The notes beneath the pieces are model-generated. The model ran no database searches, was not told the origin of the DNA, and worked only from the letters and a program-made list of their open reading frames with translations. This document shows, piece by piece, positions 10,527 through 23,930 of a DNA stretch of 64,000 nucleotides (its first letter is position 1; each line of letters opens with the position of its first letter). Where the stretch lies: assembly GCF_017591425.1 (NCBI RefSeq), contig NW_024465655.1:805501-869500 (forward strand), given 5' to 3'. The position numbers and the translations under genes are program-made. The DNA is from Ochotona curzoniae (taxonomy: Eukaryota > Chordata > Mammalia > Lagomorpha > Ochotonidae).

Positions 10527-11177
10527 CTGGTAAAAGCAGAAGCCAGCGCTGAGTGCCGTGGAGTGCCACGGGGTACACCGGATTACCCCTGCACCCCAGA
10601 GAAGAGCAGGACCTGTGAGCACGCCCAGAGGTGCTCAACTCTGAGCAGACGCCTACCGTCCTGAGGTCGAAGTTGGCATCGACTCAGATCCTCCAGTACA
10701 CACAGATGGCCTGGGCCCACGTTGAAGCCCGCCCATCAACCTTCCAAGGAAAATGGATGTCAGATTTCATCTTAGGAAATCGCAGGCTGATCTGCGAGAG
10801 GGCTATTGACCAGTAAGATAACGATCATGACTGTGGGCTCTTCCAGTTCGTCTGCAGTGGCTACCGCCTACAGCACTTCACCTTTGAAGATCAAAGCTTT
10901 GAAAAACTAAGAAAAGTAAGTATGAAGAGGAAGACACTAAAAAGTTTGTAATGAATAAGAGTTCACCAAGGATTCTTTCACAGCTGCTATTCATCCAGAA
11001 GCCTTTGTGGAATGAATGCGAGGGTTACACTTCCTGTTTTTCTGATGTGTTGGATTTTAACTGGCACATAAGCTTCAGAGCCTAACACTGGGGTGGGGAG
11101 GGAAAAAATCGAGAGCTGTGCCAAGTATAACCTCCTCCTGGGAGACAGGAAAGGAAAATCTCATGAAAATGCGAACA

Positions 11178-11465
11178 CCAGGGGTCAGTGTGGTGACACC
11201 ACAGGTTCAAGTCCCCAGGCCCCAGGCCCCATGGTGCAGTTCAGCTCCTTCCTACTGGGTCTGGGCAAGCAACGAAAGAGGGCTGGTGTGTTTTGGAGAA
11301 GTGACCTTGGAGTTCCAACTTCCTCCCCTTACCTGGCCAGTCCTGGTTGTGGCTGCCATTTCGGCAATGAGTCAGCAGGCAGATTCATATTCCTTCTCTC
11401 TCCCTTCCTCGCTTCCTCCCTCCTTCCCTCTCTGTAGTTTTGCCTTTCAACCAAATATTTAAAAC
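11178..11465 (+). mobile_element. Old SINE
   Basis: Head AGGGGTCAGTGTGGTGACACC and tail CTTTCAACCAAATA. Strongly diverged. Confidence 0.7.
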
Positions 11466-11924
11466 AATATTTATGCGGAGAGCATGGCCTTGTGTATTAT
11501 GTCAATGCTATTTCCACTGCAGGGAAACCTTGACTTTCTCCCAAGAGTCAATCATTAATGAATTCCCAACACTCCGCCAAAATGGGCAGGTACTATGTAT
11601 GCTGCTTGCTCTGGGATGGAAAAATAAGACCTTTAGAAGGTAATGGGTCTCTCTGAGGGGGTGGGGACAAAAGAGGGAAGAAGGTGAAGGACAACCAAAC
11701 TTTGGGGAAAAAAAATATCCTGCAGGTCTCCTGCTATAACCCCATGAACACTGCCTACTTGTTCTATGATGGATGTTCGCCTCGGAAGTGTTCCATCTCC
11801 CTTGAAATCACCAAACAGAAACATACTTAAGCTGAAAGAAAACTAAGACCAAAAACACTAAGAAAAGTATTTACAAGCCCAGCAGGCATGTGGTTCACTC
11901 GGTAACCTGCCAACGCACTTCCGG

Positions 11925-12215
11925 AGCAGGCATTTATCTAGCCTAGCAGTTAAGACACCCACACTGTACATTGGAGTATCGAAGTTCACGGCCCAGTTCC
12001 TGCTCCTGACTCTAGCTTCTTGCTCGAGTCCCCCGGGAGGCAGCAGTCACTAAGTTTCTGCCCCACATTGCATGGGAGGCCTGGACAGAGTTCCTTCAAC
12101 TCTGGCTCCAACCCAGCCCAGGGGCAGGCACTGCAGGTGTTTGGGGAGTGAACTGCCAGGCAGGAATAAGCAGCATACTCTCTCTCTACCTCTCTCTCCC
12201 TGCCTCTTAGGTAAG
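11925..12215 (+). mobile_element. Old SINE of a different subfamily
   Basis: Head GGCATTTATCTAGCCTAGCA and GTTAAGACACCCACAC. This is the older lagomorph type with the 'bag-of-cards' GGGAGGCAGCAG body. Confidence 0.75.
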
Positions 12216-13337
12216 TGTGGAGAAGACAAACTAACCTTCAGTTCCAAGTCCTGTTAGGTGTAAATACACACATGGCCAAGCCTTGTGTATATACTTCCCA
12301 GCCCTGCCCTCTGGGGGGATCGCTCTTCACTCACAGGCAGGCATACTCAACCTCCTTAGGACTCCAAGGTCAAGAGGCACACATTTGTAGTTTTTGAATT
12401 TGCCCTTCATCCTTACTCACACACACACACCCCACGTCTCTGTGGCTCTTACCCTGACGCTCAGTATCGCTGCTCTTCCCTTCCTTCCATTCCTGTTTGG
12501 CAACCTTGATGAGAACACGGACTTGGTATTCCCAGGGGCATCTGACCATGGCAGGTGTTCAAGGTAATTACCGAATGAACACACATTCCCAAGAACCCTG
12601 CTTCTCTGATGACACACAGTATCAGGAAAGGAAGGAAAACAAGACTGACATGCAGTCAGCATCAGTGTGGGGATGGTGAGAAGGCTGCTCAAGGCATTAC
12701 TTTAGGGCGGGGGGGAAGGGGAACACCGGCTGAGCTTTGCCAGTCAGAAAACTCCCCTCTCCTGGCCGCTGGGATGACGGCGGCCCAAAGAGGGCCAAGG
12801 AAAACCTTTTCTGTTCTCCAATGCTTTAGAAAAGGAGACTCCAGGATTGGAGCACTGGCTGAAAGAGGAGGGAGGGTGTGGGCAGGTGGGCGTCCACAGT
12901 GACACGGTCACAGCTATGCTGAGACAGCGCACGGGCGCCCAGCATGCGGCAGGCAGGCATGAAGCCCAACACGGCCCTTGGCCGAAAGTGCAACAATGCA
13001 TTTCTCTCTTTACCTAGGCTAGTTGAAGCTGGTTTATGAATCCCTCTAACTTGCATACCAAACCTAACAGATGAACAGTCTACTGTGACCAAACAGCGGT
13101 CTGCTGTGGCTCTGCAGGGAGTCAGCCTGCTTGGAAAGCTCTGCATTGCAGTGCCTTGCTTCGTATTGGTCAGCTCATCCTGGATGTGGCAGGGTTAGTT
13201 GAGTACCTAACAGGGATACCCTAAATTCACTTCATAAGGTTGGAGAAGCAACAATTTACAGCTAAACTATAGTGATCTCTGGGGCCAGATTAATTCAAAT
13301 TAGCAGACTGTAAGACATTATGTAAAAGAAAGGAGGG

Positions 13338-13582
13338 ACCTGGTATTGTGGCCCAGTGGGTTAAGCTGCCACCTGCAGCCCGAACTGAGTGTCAGTTTAA
13401 GTTCCAGCTGCTCCAATTCCAATCCAGCTTCCTGCTGATGAACTTGAAAAGGCAACAGGAAATGGCCCAAGTACTTGGGCCCCGAACACTCACAGGGGAC
13501 AGATGGATGAAGTCCTAGGTTCCCAGTTTTATCCTGGATCAGCCTTGGAAATAATGGTTATTTGGGAAAAAAAAAAAAAAAA
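13338..13582 (+). mobile_element. Old SINE
   Basis: Head GGACCTGGTATTGTGGCCCA, body, and a tail with about 19 A residues. Confidence 0.75.
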
Positions 13583-14146
13583 AAAACAGCAGCTGAAGAC
13601 CTCTTTGCCTGTCTAACCAGTTCACATAAATCAGCACCTCCATTTTGAGTCAAGGTCACAAGAGGCTAAATGATAAGACATGGAAAGAGTGCCCAGGTGT
13701 GTGGGCATCAGCAGAGAAACAGCCTAGGGTCAGCGCGAGGTGTCACAGTGAGCCTGGCACAACAAATGAGATGCCACGTGTCACGGTTTGGGCAGGGTCT
13801 GAGCACTTCCAGAGCTTCATGTGCTTGGTCCTTGGCGAGGCAGTGTGACAGGTGGTGGGGCTGGCTTGGGAGGTGCCTGCATCCCTGGGGACGCTGCCTC
13901 GGAGAGCATCAACAGAGTGCTCCCAAGAGCTCAGCTCCACGCTGACGCCTCACTGCTGTCCAGGTTTCCAAGGTGATCCCTCCTGGTACAGGTGCTTAAC
14001 CCGCCATGCCAATACCCGTGCCATCGCCCTGGACCTTCTGAACTGTGAGTGAAATAAGCTTCCTCTCTTTATAACGTTAGCCTCCTCATGGAGTTCATTA
14101 CAGCAACAGAAACACAAACTGATATCTGGGTGCTTGAAAACGTTTG

Positions 14147-14480
14147 CAGGGCACGGCGCGGTGGTGCAGTGGTTAAGGTCCTCGCCTTGCATGCCCGGGA
14201 TCCCATATGGGCGCCAGTTCTATCCCCGCAGCCCCGCTTCCCTTCCAGCTCCCTGCCTGTGGCCCGGGAAAGCAGTCGAGGATGGCCCAAAGCTTTGGGA
14301 CCCTGCACCCGCGTGGGAGACCCGGAAGAGGCTCCTGGCTTTAATTGGCACAGCATCGGCTGTTGCGCTCACTTGGGGAGTGAATCATCGGACGGAAGAT
14401 CTTCCTCTCTGTCTCTCCTCTCTGTATATCTGCCTTTCCAATAAAAAAATAATAAAAATAAATCTTTAAAAAAACAACAA
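14147..14480 (+). mobile_element. Young lagomorph SINE
   Basis: Near-consensus full-length copy in OCLN intron 5 with a GC-rich, CpG-containing head, which indicates recent insertion. Confidence 0.93.
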
Positions 14481-14629
14481 GGTACCTTCCCAGGGAAATG
14501 TATGTGGGTGGGGTTAATGAAAGGGCAGGGGGCCCCATTTAGTCGGGAGGTCTAAGATTCACAAGCAGAGACCCACAGCTGCACTTTGCTCGATTCCCTC
14601 ACCTTCTCTCACCTTTACCTCCACTTCTA

Positions 14630-14959
14630 TTTATTTAAAGATTTATTTTTATTATTTTTCATTGGAAAGGCGGATATACATAGAGGAGAGACAGAGAGGA
14701 AGATCTTCCGTCCGATGATTCACTCCCCAAGTGAGCGCAACGGGCCGATACTATGCCGATCCGAAGCCAGGAGCCTCTTCCGGGTCTCCCACGCGGGTGC
14801 AGGTTCCCAAAGCTTTGGGCCGTCCTCGACTGCCTTCCCGGGCCACGGGCAGGGAGCTGGAAGGGAAGCGGGGCTGCCGGGATTAGAACCGGCGCCCATA
14901 TGGGATCCCGGGCGTGCAAGGCGAGGACCTTTAACCACTTGCGCCACCGCGCCGGGCCC
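14630..14959 (-). mobile_element. Young lagomorph SINE with perfect TSD
   Basis: Full-length copy bounded by a perfect 14-bp duplication TACCTCCACTTCTA (14616-14629 and 14960-14973). Opposite in orientation to the copy 150 bp away. Confidence 0.96.
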
Positions 14960-14999
14960 TACCTCCACTTCTAAAGCCTTGACGCAGCACCCAGGGGAC

Positions 15000-15318
15000 A
15001 GCACCATGGCACAGGTGCGCCAGACACCAACGGGGGATACTTGGATCCCATACTGGCTTGCCAGTTCAATTCCCAGCGGCCCCAGGCTTCCTGCTCGTGT
15101 GCACAGGAGGCAGTGGGTGATGGCTCCAGAAGCTGGGTTCTCGCCATCCGTGTGGGAGACCTAGAGGGAGCTCCAGGCTCCTGGCTTCAGCCTGGCCAAC
15201 CCTGGCTGCTGCAGGCTTTTGCGGGCAGTGAACCCACAGATGGGGAGGCTCAGTTTCAATACCCCTCTCTCCCTGTCTCTTTCACTTGGCCTTCCAACAA
15301 TAAATAAATGAACCTTGA
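15000..15318 (+). mobile_element. Old SINE
   Basis: Body CCTGCTCGTGTGCACAGGAG and tail TTCCAACAATAAATAAATG; ends about 360 bp left of exon 5. Confidence 0.7.
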
Positions 15319-15677
15319 GAGAGAGAAGAAGGGCGGATGATGTAAGGCTATTTCACAAACCACTTTGTTAATGGTGTACCCAAGCAGCCCTTCATTTACA
15401 CCAGCAAGTCAAACGATGCATTTCCACATCAAAGGCAAAGAGAACCTCAACCTCCCACCCTGGTCCACCAGCAGTCCGATCTCTAACCAACAAAGCTTGA
15501 AGACACTGCAGACAAAAACTTCCACACGTAAATCATGCTTCTCCAGCTGCTGTGTGCCCTTGCTGGGGGAGGGTTCACGTTTTATAAAAAGGAGAATGTG
15601 ACACGAAATAACAATTGATTCTAAACGCATTCCTGTTTAGACTTCTGCTAACACACACAGGCAGGGGGAATACTTAC

Positions 15678-15826
15678 AGCGGAGTTGACTTGTAGGAAGA
15701 TTCTGGATAAGGCCTCTTGCCGTTCAGCTTGCCGTTGGACGAGTAGGCCACGGAACCGTCCATTCTCTCCACAAAGTCCGACGGGGGTGGGGGCATGTCC
15801 TGCGTGCCGGCAGACACGTTTTTGAC
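15678..15826 (-). CDS. OCLN: OCLN exon 5: residues 297-345, cytoplasmic linker
   Basis: Acceptor GCGTTTTAG|GTC and donor CCGCT|GTAAGT bound 149 nt (49 codons plus two bases). It opens [10 protein letters not shown], as in human, and continues through a Pro-rich stretch (MPPPPSDF) to SSYKSTP. The split codon CT|G gives Leu346, producing STPLVPE as in mouse, where human has STPVPE. The segment is predicted to be flexible, lying between TM4 and the coiled coil. Several substitutions from human (for example VDSP to MDGS) fit low constraint. Confidence 0.95.
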
Positions 15827-16585
15827 CTAAAACGCAAAAAGCACCAAGAGACGATGATTCTTTGTCCCCCTGGAAGAGGAAGGCATGCAAAGGATCATCG
15901 GTAAAATGGAAAAATACTTCCTTGCTTGGTAAAATAAACCAGTCCTGAGTGCTTTTTTATTCGCAGTGAGAACAGCCAATTAGTTCTTTTTATAAGCACG
16001 AAAACAGTGACGGGCATGGATGGACGGGACCCCGTGTTACCACGAAGGGAAGTCCCGCCTCCTTGTCATTCTGATGTCATCAGGTGGAATACTGTCCCGC
16101 CCCGACACGAGGCAGAGTAGCAGTCACTTTATCCATGCTGTCTTCCCTGTTTCACCCTGGCATGTAAGCGAACCAGCGAATAAGCCTTAGAGGTTACTAG
16201 AGGTTAGGCTGTGGTCATACGGAAGGCTCACAGAGCATCTTTTAGGAGGAAAACAGCCTTAAATAGAAAAATTGGATTCCTAACACTGCTAGATTTCATG
16301 CAGCATTTTCAGCACTTGTTAAAATTTTACCTCGAATCCTTCACACTGTTTTAAAGTATTCACATGATAAAAGAATCATTTCTGGGGGAAAGAAAAAAAC
16401 CAAAAAGACCTCAAATGAGTGCAAAATCCAGACAAACCCGTTAGTAGTTTTAGCACAAAGGAAACAGAAATAAGTGCAGAAAGATCAATAATTACACAAG
16501 TTACTGTCTTGGAAAACAGTAACTCTGTGAAAATAGGGAGGATGGAAACAATTTTAGCATCTTGCTGCAGGTAGGAACAGCGTCG

Positions 16586-16858
16586 GGCCCAGCCCTGTGG
16601 CATAACAGGTTCAACTGCCACCTGTGGCACTGGCATCCCACAGGGGTCCCAGTTCAAATCCGGGCTGCTCCATTACAGATTCAGCTTCCTGGGAAAGCAG
16701 TAAATGATGACCGTGTGCTTGGGTTCTTGCAGCCATGGGGGAGACCTGGCGTAGTCCCAGGCTGCTCCCAGCTGCTGCAGCAACAGGCCATGGGGGGAAT
16801 AAACCAGTGGATGGAAGAGTCTCTATGTAACTGTGCTTAATCAATACTTGAAAAGAGG
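16586..16858 (+). mobile_element. Old SINE
   Basis: Head GGGCCCAGCCCTGTGGCATA, internal deletions, weak tail. Confidence 0.75.
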
Positions 16859-17446
16859 GACGGTGGAACATGGCGTCAGGCTGTCCATGTCCCCCCCATG
16901 CTCCAGTTCTTTCAGGTTTTAGTCTCTCATTTGCATAAAGTGGGGGGCCTTACCTTCTTTATATTTTGTTTTGAGACACAGATTTCACCTCAATTGCTTG
17001 TAATGGCGGGGGAGGGGGTGGCAGGGGGCGCGGAGGGGGTTGGGGCCAGGCCACAGCCTGCAGTCTGGAAATTCAAGCTGAGCCCTCCAGGTGGGTGGCA
17101 AGAATCCAATTACTTGAGCTGCCAAAGGAAGCAGGAGCTGGAAGCTGGGATCCCAGCAGAGTGGGGGCTGGGCCCCGGGATTGTCTGGTCGCTGAACGAC
17201 ATGATAAGGTGTCATGTTCACCAGTGCCTCTGGACACAGCAAAAATTCAGAAGATACTGGATTCTGGATTTGAGGCCACTGGACCCGATCAAAGGATGTT
17301 TAGAACGTGCGAGAGACTTTTTAACTGACAATTTTGATATTAGAAAACTTTTGCTGTTAGCGTCTGCATCAAACTCCCTTGCAAAAATACACACCTTCCC
17401 TCTTGGATGCATTTCCATTCTCGGAGGCATTAAAATGCAGCCTGTG

Positions 17447-17768
17447 GGCCCAGGGTGATGGCTCTGAGGCTAAATCCCTGTTTGGAAGCACACCCATTCC
17501 GTATGGGTGCTGGTTTGTGTCCTGGCTACTCCATTTTCCATCCAGCTCCCTGCCTGTGTCCTGGGAAAGCAGTTGAGGATGGCCCAAAGCCTTAGGACCC
17601 TGCATGCGTGTGGGAGACCTGGAAGAAGCCCCTGGCTCTTAGTTTCAGATTAGCTCAGCTCTGACCTTTATAGTCACTTGGGGAGTAAACCAGTGGACAG
17701 AAGATCTTTGTCTCTTCTCTCTGTAAATTTTCCTACAAAAATTTAAAAATCTTTAAACACACACACAC
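17447..17768 (+). mobile_element. Lagomorph SINE with CA-repeat tail
   Basis: Head GGGCCCAGGGTGATGGCTC; ends AAATCTTTAAACACACACAC. Confidence 0.82.
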
Positions 17769-19067
17769 AGCCAGCATTTCTCCTATCGCAGTCACAGCAC
17801 ACACTGAGCTGTTCTCTGGCCCTTCCAAGGACGCAGGGGACACACTCATTTCCCTCTGCAAGGACTTGGCAGCGACTGCAAAGCCAGTGGGTGGGTTTCC
17901 AGGGGGTGTGCCCGGATCACACAGCAGGTGGCCCGGGCGGGAACCATTTTCCGCTCCCACTGAATTCCTAAGTGCAGGCCGCCCAGCCACCCACTGAGGC
18001 CGAGGCTTGGGCTGACCCCAGAGCTTCAGCACAACTGTAGAAAACTTCCTCTTCTTCACAGCCCAGCCAGCTTCTCCATGCCCCAGCTTCTCTGGCCCCA
18101 GCTGCAGCACAGCCTGCCTGCCCTTTGAAAGACTGTTCTTGTACCCTCCTCCTGTTTACCTGCTAAACGTTGGCTGGCCTGCAGGGCCAGCTGCTGGAGT
18201 CCCAGCTGAGCGATGCCCCAGCCTGCCCTCCTATCTCCCCACACCTGTACCTACACACCCGTGGCCCAGGCACTGAGTGCTGTGCCCAGCTGTGGCCAGC
18301 TCATAGGGAATGGCTTATCTCGCTATCTCTACCTTCAAGCGACCCATGGGTTGTGCCCATGTACCAGATAGGAGCTGGCAAGATCTGTGCCAGGCACAAC
18401 TTCATGAATAAACACTCCTCCTCGCTGAGAAACGAGGCAGCTGTGGCTCAGGCAATGGAAGCCTCCCCAAGGGCCCTGCCCTGCGTGGTGAGAATAGCAA
18501 GTGGGCAGGGCAGGCTCCTGCTTGCTTCCCTGGGTCCCCGAGGCCCAGCAGGTGCCTCGTACAAATGAGGAGCTGGGGATTAGCTCATAGGGGTTCCCTC
18601 AGTGACCGTGCACCACTTCTGCCCACAAAATGACCGTGCACCACAAAATGCCCACCTGGCAGTGATGCCAGACCCGCAGCGAGGGGAGCAGCAGTTCACC
18701 CACGAGCCAGGGGGCACGGACAGAGGCAAACCTTCCCGCAAACATGGAGAAGGTGTTTTTCACTGTTATGTTTCACAGCCTATTGGGGCTGGTTCTCACC
18801 CAAGTCGTGGCAGCAATGCACGCTGCACACGCTGCCAGGCTGCGGGAGGGAGGCGGCAGGCAGTGCCCAGGTGGGCATCAGCCACCTTGCCAAGGAGGCC
18901 CTGCCCGACTTTTGCCATGAGATCAGAAAGCTGCACAAGTTTCACTATCGCCCTGAGCATGCCCAGCCAGTCCACGGGACTCCGCGGTGTCACAAAAGCT
19001 CTTCGCGAAGAAAGCGAAGACTCATCCTTCCCACCACCATGGGAAGTTTGCGCTTGCTCGTTTCGTT

Positions 19068-19336
19068 TCGGTTTTTAGTTAGATGGAGAAGGATCGGCTG
19101 ATTCACTCTCCAAATGGCTGCAGTGGCCAGAGCCGGGCCAGTCTACAGCCAGGAGCCTGGAGCTCCCGCGGGGGTGCGAGGCCCAAGCACTGGAGCCATC
19201 CTCTACTGCTTCCGCAGGTGCGTTAGCAAAGAGTTAATGAGGAAGCGGAGTGGCCAGGACTCCAACTGCTGCTCATGAGGGATGCCAGCACTGCGTAACT
19301 GCTGCCAGCTTGCTATGCCACTGTGCTGACCCCCTA
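19068..19336 (-). mobile_element. Old SINE
   Basis: Minus-oriented body (ATTCACTCTCCAAATGGC) to head GCCACTGTGCTGACCCC. Confidence 0.75.
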
Positions 19337-21429
19337 TTGCAGTGTTTCAGGCTTCAGAGCTTGAAAGAGCCAAGCAGACTTCCTTCTGGAAGGGTAACTC
19401 GGCTGCCGGGAGCAGCTCTAAGTAGCAAGGGGCAGGAGGGGGTTGGATACAAGCCAGGGGCGACTTGTCTAATGAGGGGCATGGGGCGGAATGCAGCAGT
19501 TTGTGCCCACGGGACTGGAAAGTGGCCGTTGGCTCTCCTGCTGGAAGCAGAGCGGGGTCTCCGGCCAGCTGGGCCTGGGGCACTTGGAAATGAGCATGTT
19601 TGTCCCTGGCTGCGTCTCAGAGCCGCCTGCCCTCCACTCAGACTCCCCCAAGGGAAAGACACCAGAACCCCAGAATGGCCAGGCTGCCAAACAGGCTGAG
19701 AGTTGGGAGTGGCAAAGACGCCGCAGCAAGCAGAGGACGGTTCCACACTGGCACAGGATAACAGGCCAGGCTCGGGAACGGCATAGGGGAACGCGCAGGT
19801 GTTCTCTGCGGTTTCACAGGAGGCGACTAGGGCAAGGACACGTTTATATTTACATTCAAAATGCAATTGTACTTGTTCAGAAGACATCTGGTTCTGCTAC
19901 ATGCGAGGGGAAGAAAATCTCAGAGAAAACCATCTCATGCTCTTGAGTGAGCCACTCTCCAGCCACTCCCCTCCCGCACCCTCGCCTTCCTCCCTACCCT
20001 GCCTCCCTGGGGGGGCCAGGGGGATAAAAGTCAGGGGAGCTTTAAGTCAGGGCCTCCCCTAAAAATGTCGCGAATACACTCCTCCTTACTGCCCATGCCA
20101 CCTGGGGTGATGGGGTCACTGCTCCCCTTCCATTCGCCCTGCCTTCTTTCAGTGGACTCTCAAATCCAACCCCGCCACTGGACAGGGCCTTTCTTTCACT
20201 CTATCTGTATTGTGAGAACTACGTCAGTCCCCAGGAATGCACGGAGCACCTGCAGTGAGGGTTCGGAAGCAACAAGGGTAAGAATCTCAGAGCAGGCCTC
20301 CCGCTGCTGTCCCGCCTGCCCCACCTCCGCCTGCACCTGCAGCCAGCAGGAAGTGATCTGACTGGTTTTCCTTGTTTGCTGATGCTGCATATGCCCCAAA
20401 GAAAAGCCTCAACAGTTTCCTTAAAAGTTCTCTTGGATTTTGGAAAGTTCTTCCTCCTCTTCCGGCCCTTGAAAGCAGATGTTCCCACAGGTAGGGGGCC
20501 CCCACAGAGGACAGGGGGCTGGGCCGGGGCTGAGCTGATGGCACTGCCAGGTGGCACTGAGGGTCTAGCAGACCACCCCCCGACTCAGCACAGCACTGAT
20601 GGAGTTGTGATACTCCCCGAGAGGCTGTGCGTGGAGATGAGGAGACACCCTACACCTGCCGGCTGACCCTTAGACGCGGCCCTGTGCAACTGTCTCAGTA
20701 CCAGGGCCCAGGGCCAGCACTGGGCAGGTGCACAGAATGGCGGCAGGAAAACACCTCAGTTCTCACGCGGAGCCTCCTCCAGAGCGCTGCGGTGTGCAGG
20801 ACAAGGCCAGTGCTGTGTAACCATGCCAGGAGGCAGTGGAGGCAGCCAGAGTCTGCCCAGCAGCTGCTCTCCCAGGAGGGTTCCAGACCAGCAGGACCTG
20901 TTTGTCCAAGCCTCCTGGCAGCAAACACTGGGGTCAGCCAGCTCAATGAGCAAGGCCTCCTGGGGCTGCACACTACGGTACAGCACGGGATTGTCCTGTG
21001 CAGTGGCTCAGACACTACACCCAGGGTTCATCTGAGCGAAGCAGCCAAGTGCTGTCAATCCAGGAACCGCGCCTGCTTCCAGCCGGCCACAAAAACACAG
21101 GCGCCAGCTCTCTGCCTCCCTGCGCCTTGTTCAAGCTCCCTCCTCCATTCATGCGTTGACAGGGCACTCGGCACTGCACACTGGCTGGTTTTGAAAGTTG
21201 CATACGGCTCCTGCAAATGTGTTCCACAACACCACAGCAGAGGGCACAGATAATGCCAACCGTGCCAGTGGTGCCAGGGTGGGAGGCCAGACAGCAAGTC
21301 TATGGCCCACAGGCCTGCCCTTACAAAGAACGGCTGCCCAAGCTTCATCGGCTGTCTGATGCTGATCACACCACTGCCCACCCAGCATGCCCATCTTCCT
21401 CCCTGCACATCGACAGGTGGGGACAGGGA

Positions 21430-21700
21430 AAATGCACCTGCAGTGGTGGCATCCCGTGTGGATGCCAGCTCCAATTCTAACTGCTCCACGTCCAATCCAG
21501 TTCTCTGCTGACGTATGGGGTAAAGCAGTAGAAGATGATGCTAGTGCTGGGGGTCCTGCACGTAGGTGGGAGAGCCTGGCTTCAGCCTAGCCCAGCCCCC
21601 ACTGCTCTGGCCATCTGAGGAGTAAACAACAGGTGGAAAATCTCTGTGTGTGTCTATCTTTAACTGTTTCAAGTAAAAATAAGCAAAACAATAAAAAAAC
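21430..21700 (+). mobile_element. Old SINE
   Basis: Body GTGGATGCCAGCTCCAATTC; tail merges with AAAAAACAAACAAAAC before the next SINE. Confidence 0.72.
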
Positions 21701-21709
21701 AAACAAAAC

Positions 21710-22031
21710 GGTCCAGCGCAATAAGCCTAGTGGGGCTGGGGTCCTTGCCTTGGGCACACATGGATCCCATGTGGATGCCGGTTCTGGTCCCGGCAGCTCT
21801 GCTTCCCAATCAGCTCCCTGCTTGTGGCCTGGGAGGGCAGTCAAGGATGGTCCAAGGTCTTGGGTTCCTGCACCTGCATGGGAGACCTGGAGGAGCTCCT
21901 GGCTCCTGGCTTCGGATTGGCTAAGCTCTGGCTGTTGTGGCTGCTTGGGGAGTGAACCATCGGATGGAGGATCTTCCTCTCTGCCCCGCCCCCTCTCTGT
22001 ATATCTACCTTTCCAAAAAAACAAAAAAAAG
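21710..22031 (+). mobile_element. Lagomorph SINE
   Basis: Head GGTCCAGCGCAATAAGCCTA to tail CCTTTCCAAAAAAAC. Confidence 0.85.
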
Positions 22032-22814
22032 CGACCACATCTCAGCCTTGACGTTCCTGTGTGAGTTCAGTGGGGCAGGCAGATCACCTGACCAGTCACT
22101 CAAACTTTAAAAAATAAGTTTAAACTTTATCAAAAGGAGCACCTGGAACTGAGGTTCTTCCCTTTAAGCCGCTGCTTTGCCCTTTTGCTCACCGCGGGTA
22201 CCAACACACAGGCATCACACAGCCCTCACTGCCTACTGGAGATGTGTGCTTTCCCAATGCTGGGCTCCCGTTCTTGGGGCTTACCCTGGAGAAGCCAGAC
22301 CCACATGCAGTGGGATTTGTAACTGCCTACAAATCTAAGAGGGGCTGGGAACAGAAAATGACTAAGCTGTAATTCTGGTCCTTGAGGACGAAGGGGCTCT
22401 GAGCCCTCCCTGCTCAACCAAGACACCTAGGCCAAGCAGACCCAGTGAGCCATGGACCAAGCATTCTACCCCTGTACCTGCCCATCCCCCCAAGCAACAG
22501 GGCACCTTGAGGGGAGAAGTCAGCAGGTACACTGGAAACTGAACAGAAACTCATCCTAAGCTCTTCAAACTGCACCTAGCGTGGTGATGACAAGGGCACA
22601 GTTATAACCGATGCATACAAGCCAAGTTCATGGCACACACTGCCTGCACAGCCTCTTTCCTCCAGAAACCATCTCCTCATTCCACACACAAGTGCTGGGG
22701 ATGCCACCAGCCACGCGAGGTGAGCAGCTGCTGGCCCTGGACTCAGGATGAGCGGAAGAGTGGTCTGCCACCTGACCTGCACTCAGCCACTCGGGTCCCT
22801 TCCAGCTCAGTTTA

Positions 22815-23085
22815 TAATTTTATTTTAATATTTGTTTTTTATTGGAAAGACAGATTTAACAGGGAGAGGAGAGATGAAGATCTTCCATCCGCCGGTTCAC
22901 TCCCCAAATGGCCGCTACGGCCAGAGCAGGGCTGATCCCAAGTCAGGAGCCAAGCGCTTCCAGCCACCCTCTACTGCCTTCCCAGGCTACAAGGAAGGAG
23001 CTGGATGGGAAGTGGAACAGCTGGGACACAAACGGCATCTTTATGGGATCCCAACACTCCCAAGGCAGAGGATCAGCCGGACTCC
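22815..23085 (-). mobile_element. SINE with internal deletion
   Basis: Minus-oriented; the tail TTTTTTATTGGAAAGACAG and head are present, with part of the body missing. Confidence 0.75.
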
Positions 23086-23627
23086 ATCAGCAAGTTTTAG
23101 AGGGAGCGTGGACAAGCAGGACGAGTTCCAAGTGGCTGCCTCTGCCTGGATCCCCTGGGAGCGGCCTCCCCAGCAGAGCAGCTCCCAGGGGCTCAGTCCC
23201 TGCCCCGGGGCTGTTCCCCGAGCGCAGCCACTCCTCCGCCCTCTAAGTTGCTTCTACTCTTTCTAGGATCCTGAGAGTTGCCGCCTAAAACCTTGCCAAT
23301 ACATTCCCCTTTACACCTGAGCAATTTCTAACACCTATGACTGGCAGGCTGCTCATTTATTCAACACGGAAATTGTTTTCTATGGAGTCAGCTGTTCTCC
23401 TTCAGTATCCTGCGTGTCACACAATCCTACTGCCTCATCCATCTTCTCATTAACCTTGGGAGCAACTTCCCAGTCAGGCAGCCTGAGATTCAGAGGGGTC
23501 GCCCTGCCTGTCAAACCACGCTGGAATCGGAATGCACACCCAGAGTTGTAGGGACCGCTGCACGCCCCAATGCCAGGAATTCTCCCAACTAAACCTGCTT
23601 AACATTTATATTGGTTTCCAGTGACAG

Positions 23628-23930
23628 CATACAGCTGGTGCTGTGGCAAAGCCAGGTATGGCCACCGCCTGCAGCACTGGTTCAAGTCCAGGCTGCTCCA
23701 GTTCCTACCTGGCCCTCTGATCATGTACCCGGGAAAGTAGTACAGAAGATGGGCCAAGTGCGTATGGTCCTGCACACACATGGGAGACCCAGAATAAGTG
23801 CCTGGCTTCTGCTTGGCCCAGGCTCAACTACTGCGGCCTTTTGGGGAGCGAGCCAGCAGATACAGGACCTCTCTCTGTGTAACTCTGCCTTTCAAATAAA
23901 TAAAATACTACATTAAAAACAACAACAACA
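23628..23930 (+). mobile_element. Old SINE
   Basis: Head CAGCTGGTGCTGTGGCAAAG; tail CTTTCAAATAAATAAAATAC then (ACA)n. Confidence 0.78.

Larger units (their letters stand above)
10527..15677 (-). other. OCLN: OCLN intron 5
   Basis: Six SINEs, including a young inverted pair. 12220-13335 and 13585-14145 are unique and show nothing I can name. Confidence 0.9.

Noticed and set aside
14160..14240. tRNA-like A and B boxes
   Set aside because: These belong to the SINE head, which is tRNA-derived; no complete cloverleaf or mature tRNA is present.
14586..15164. 192-codon plus-strand frame
   Set aside because: Mostly a minus-oriented young SINE read through; the same peptide recurs at other SINEs (for example 5431-5913 and 39292-39651).
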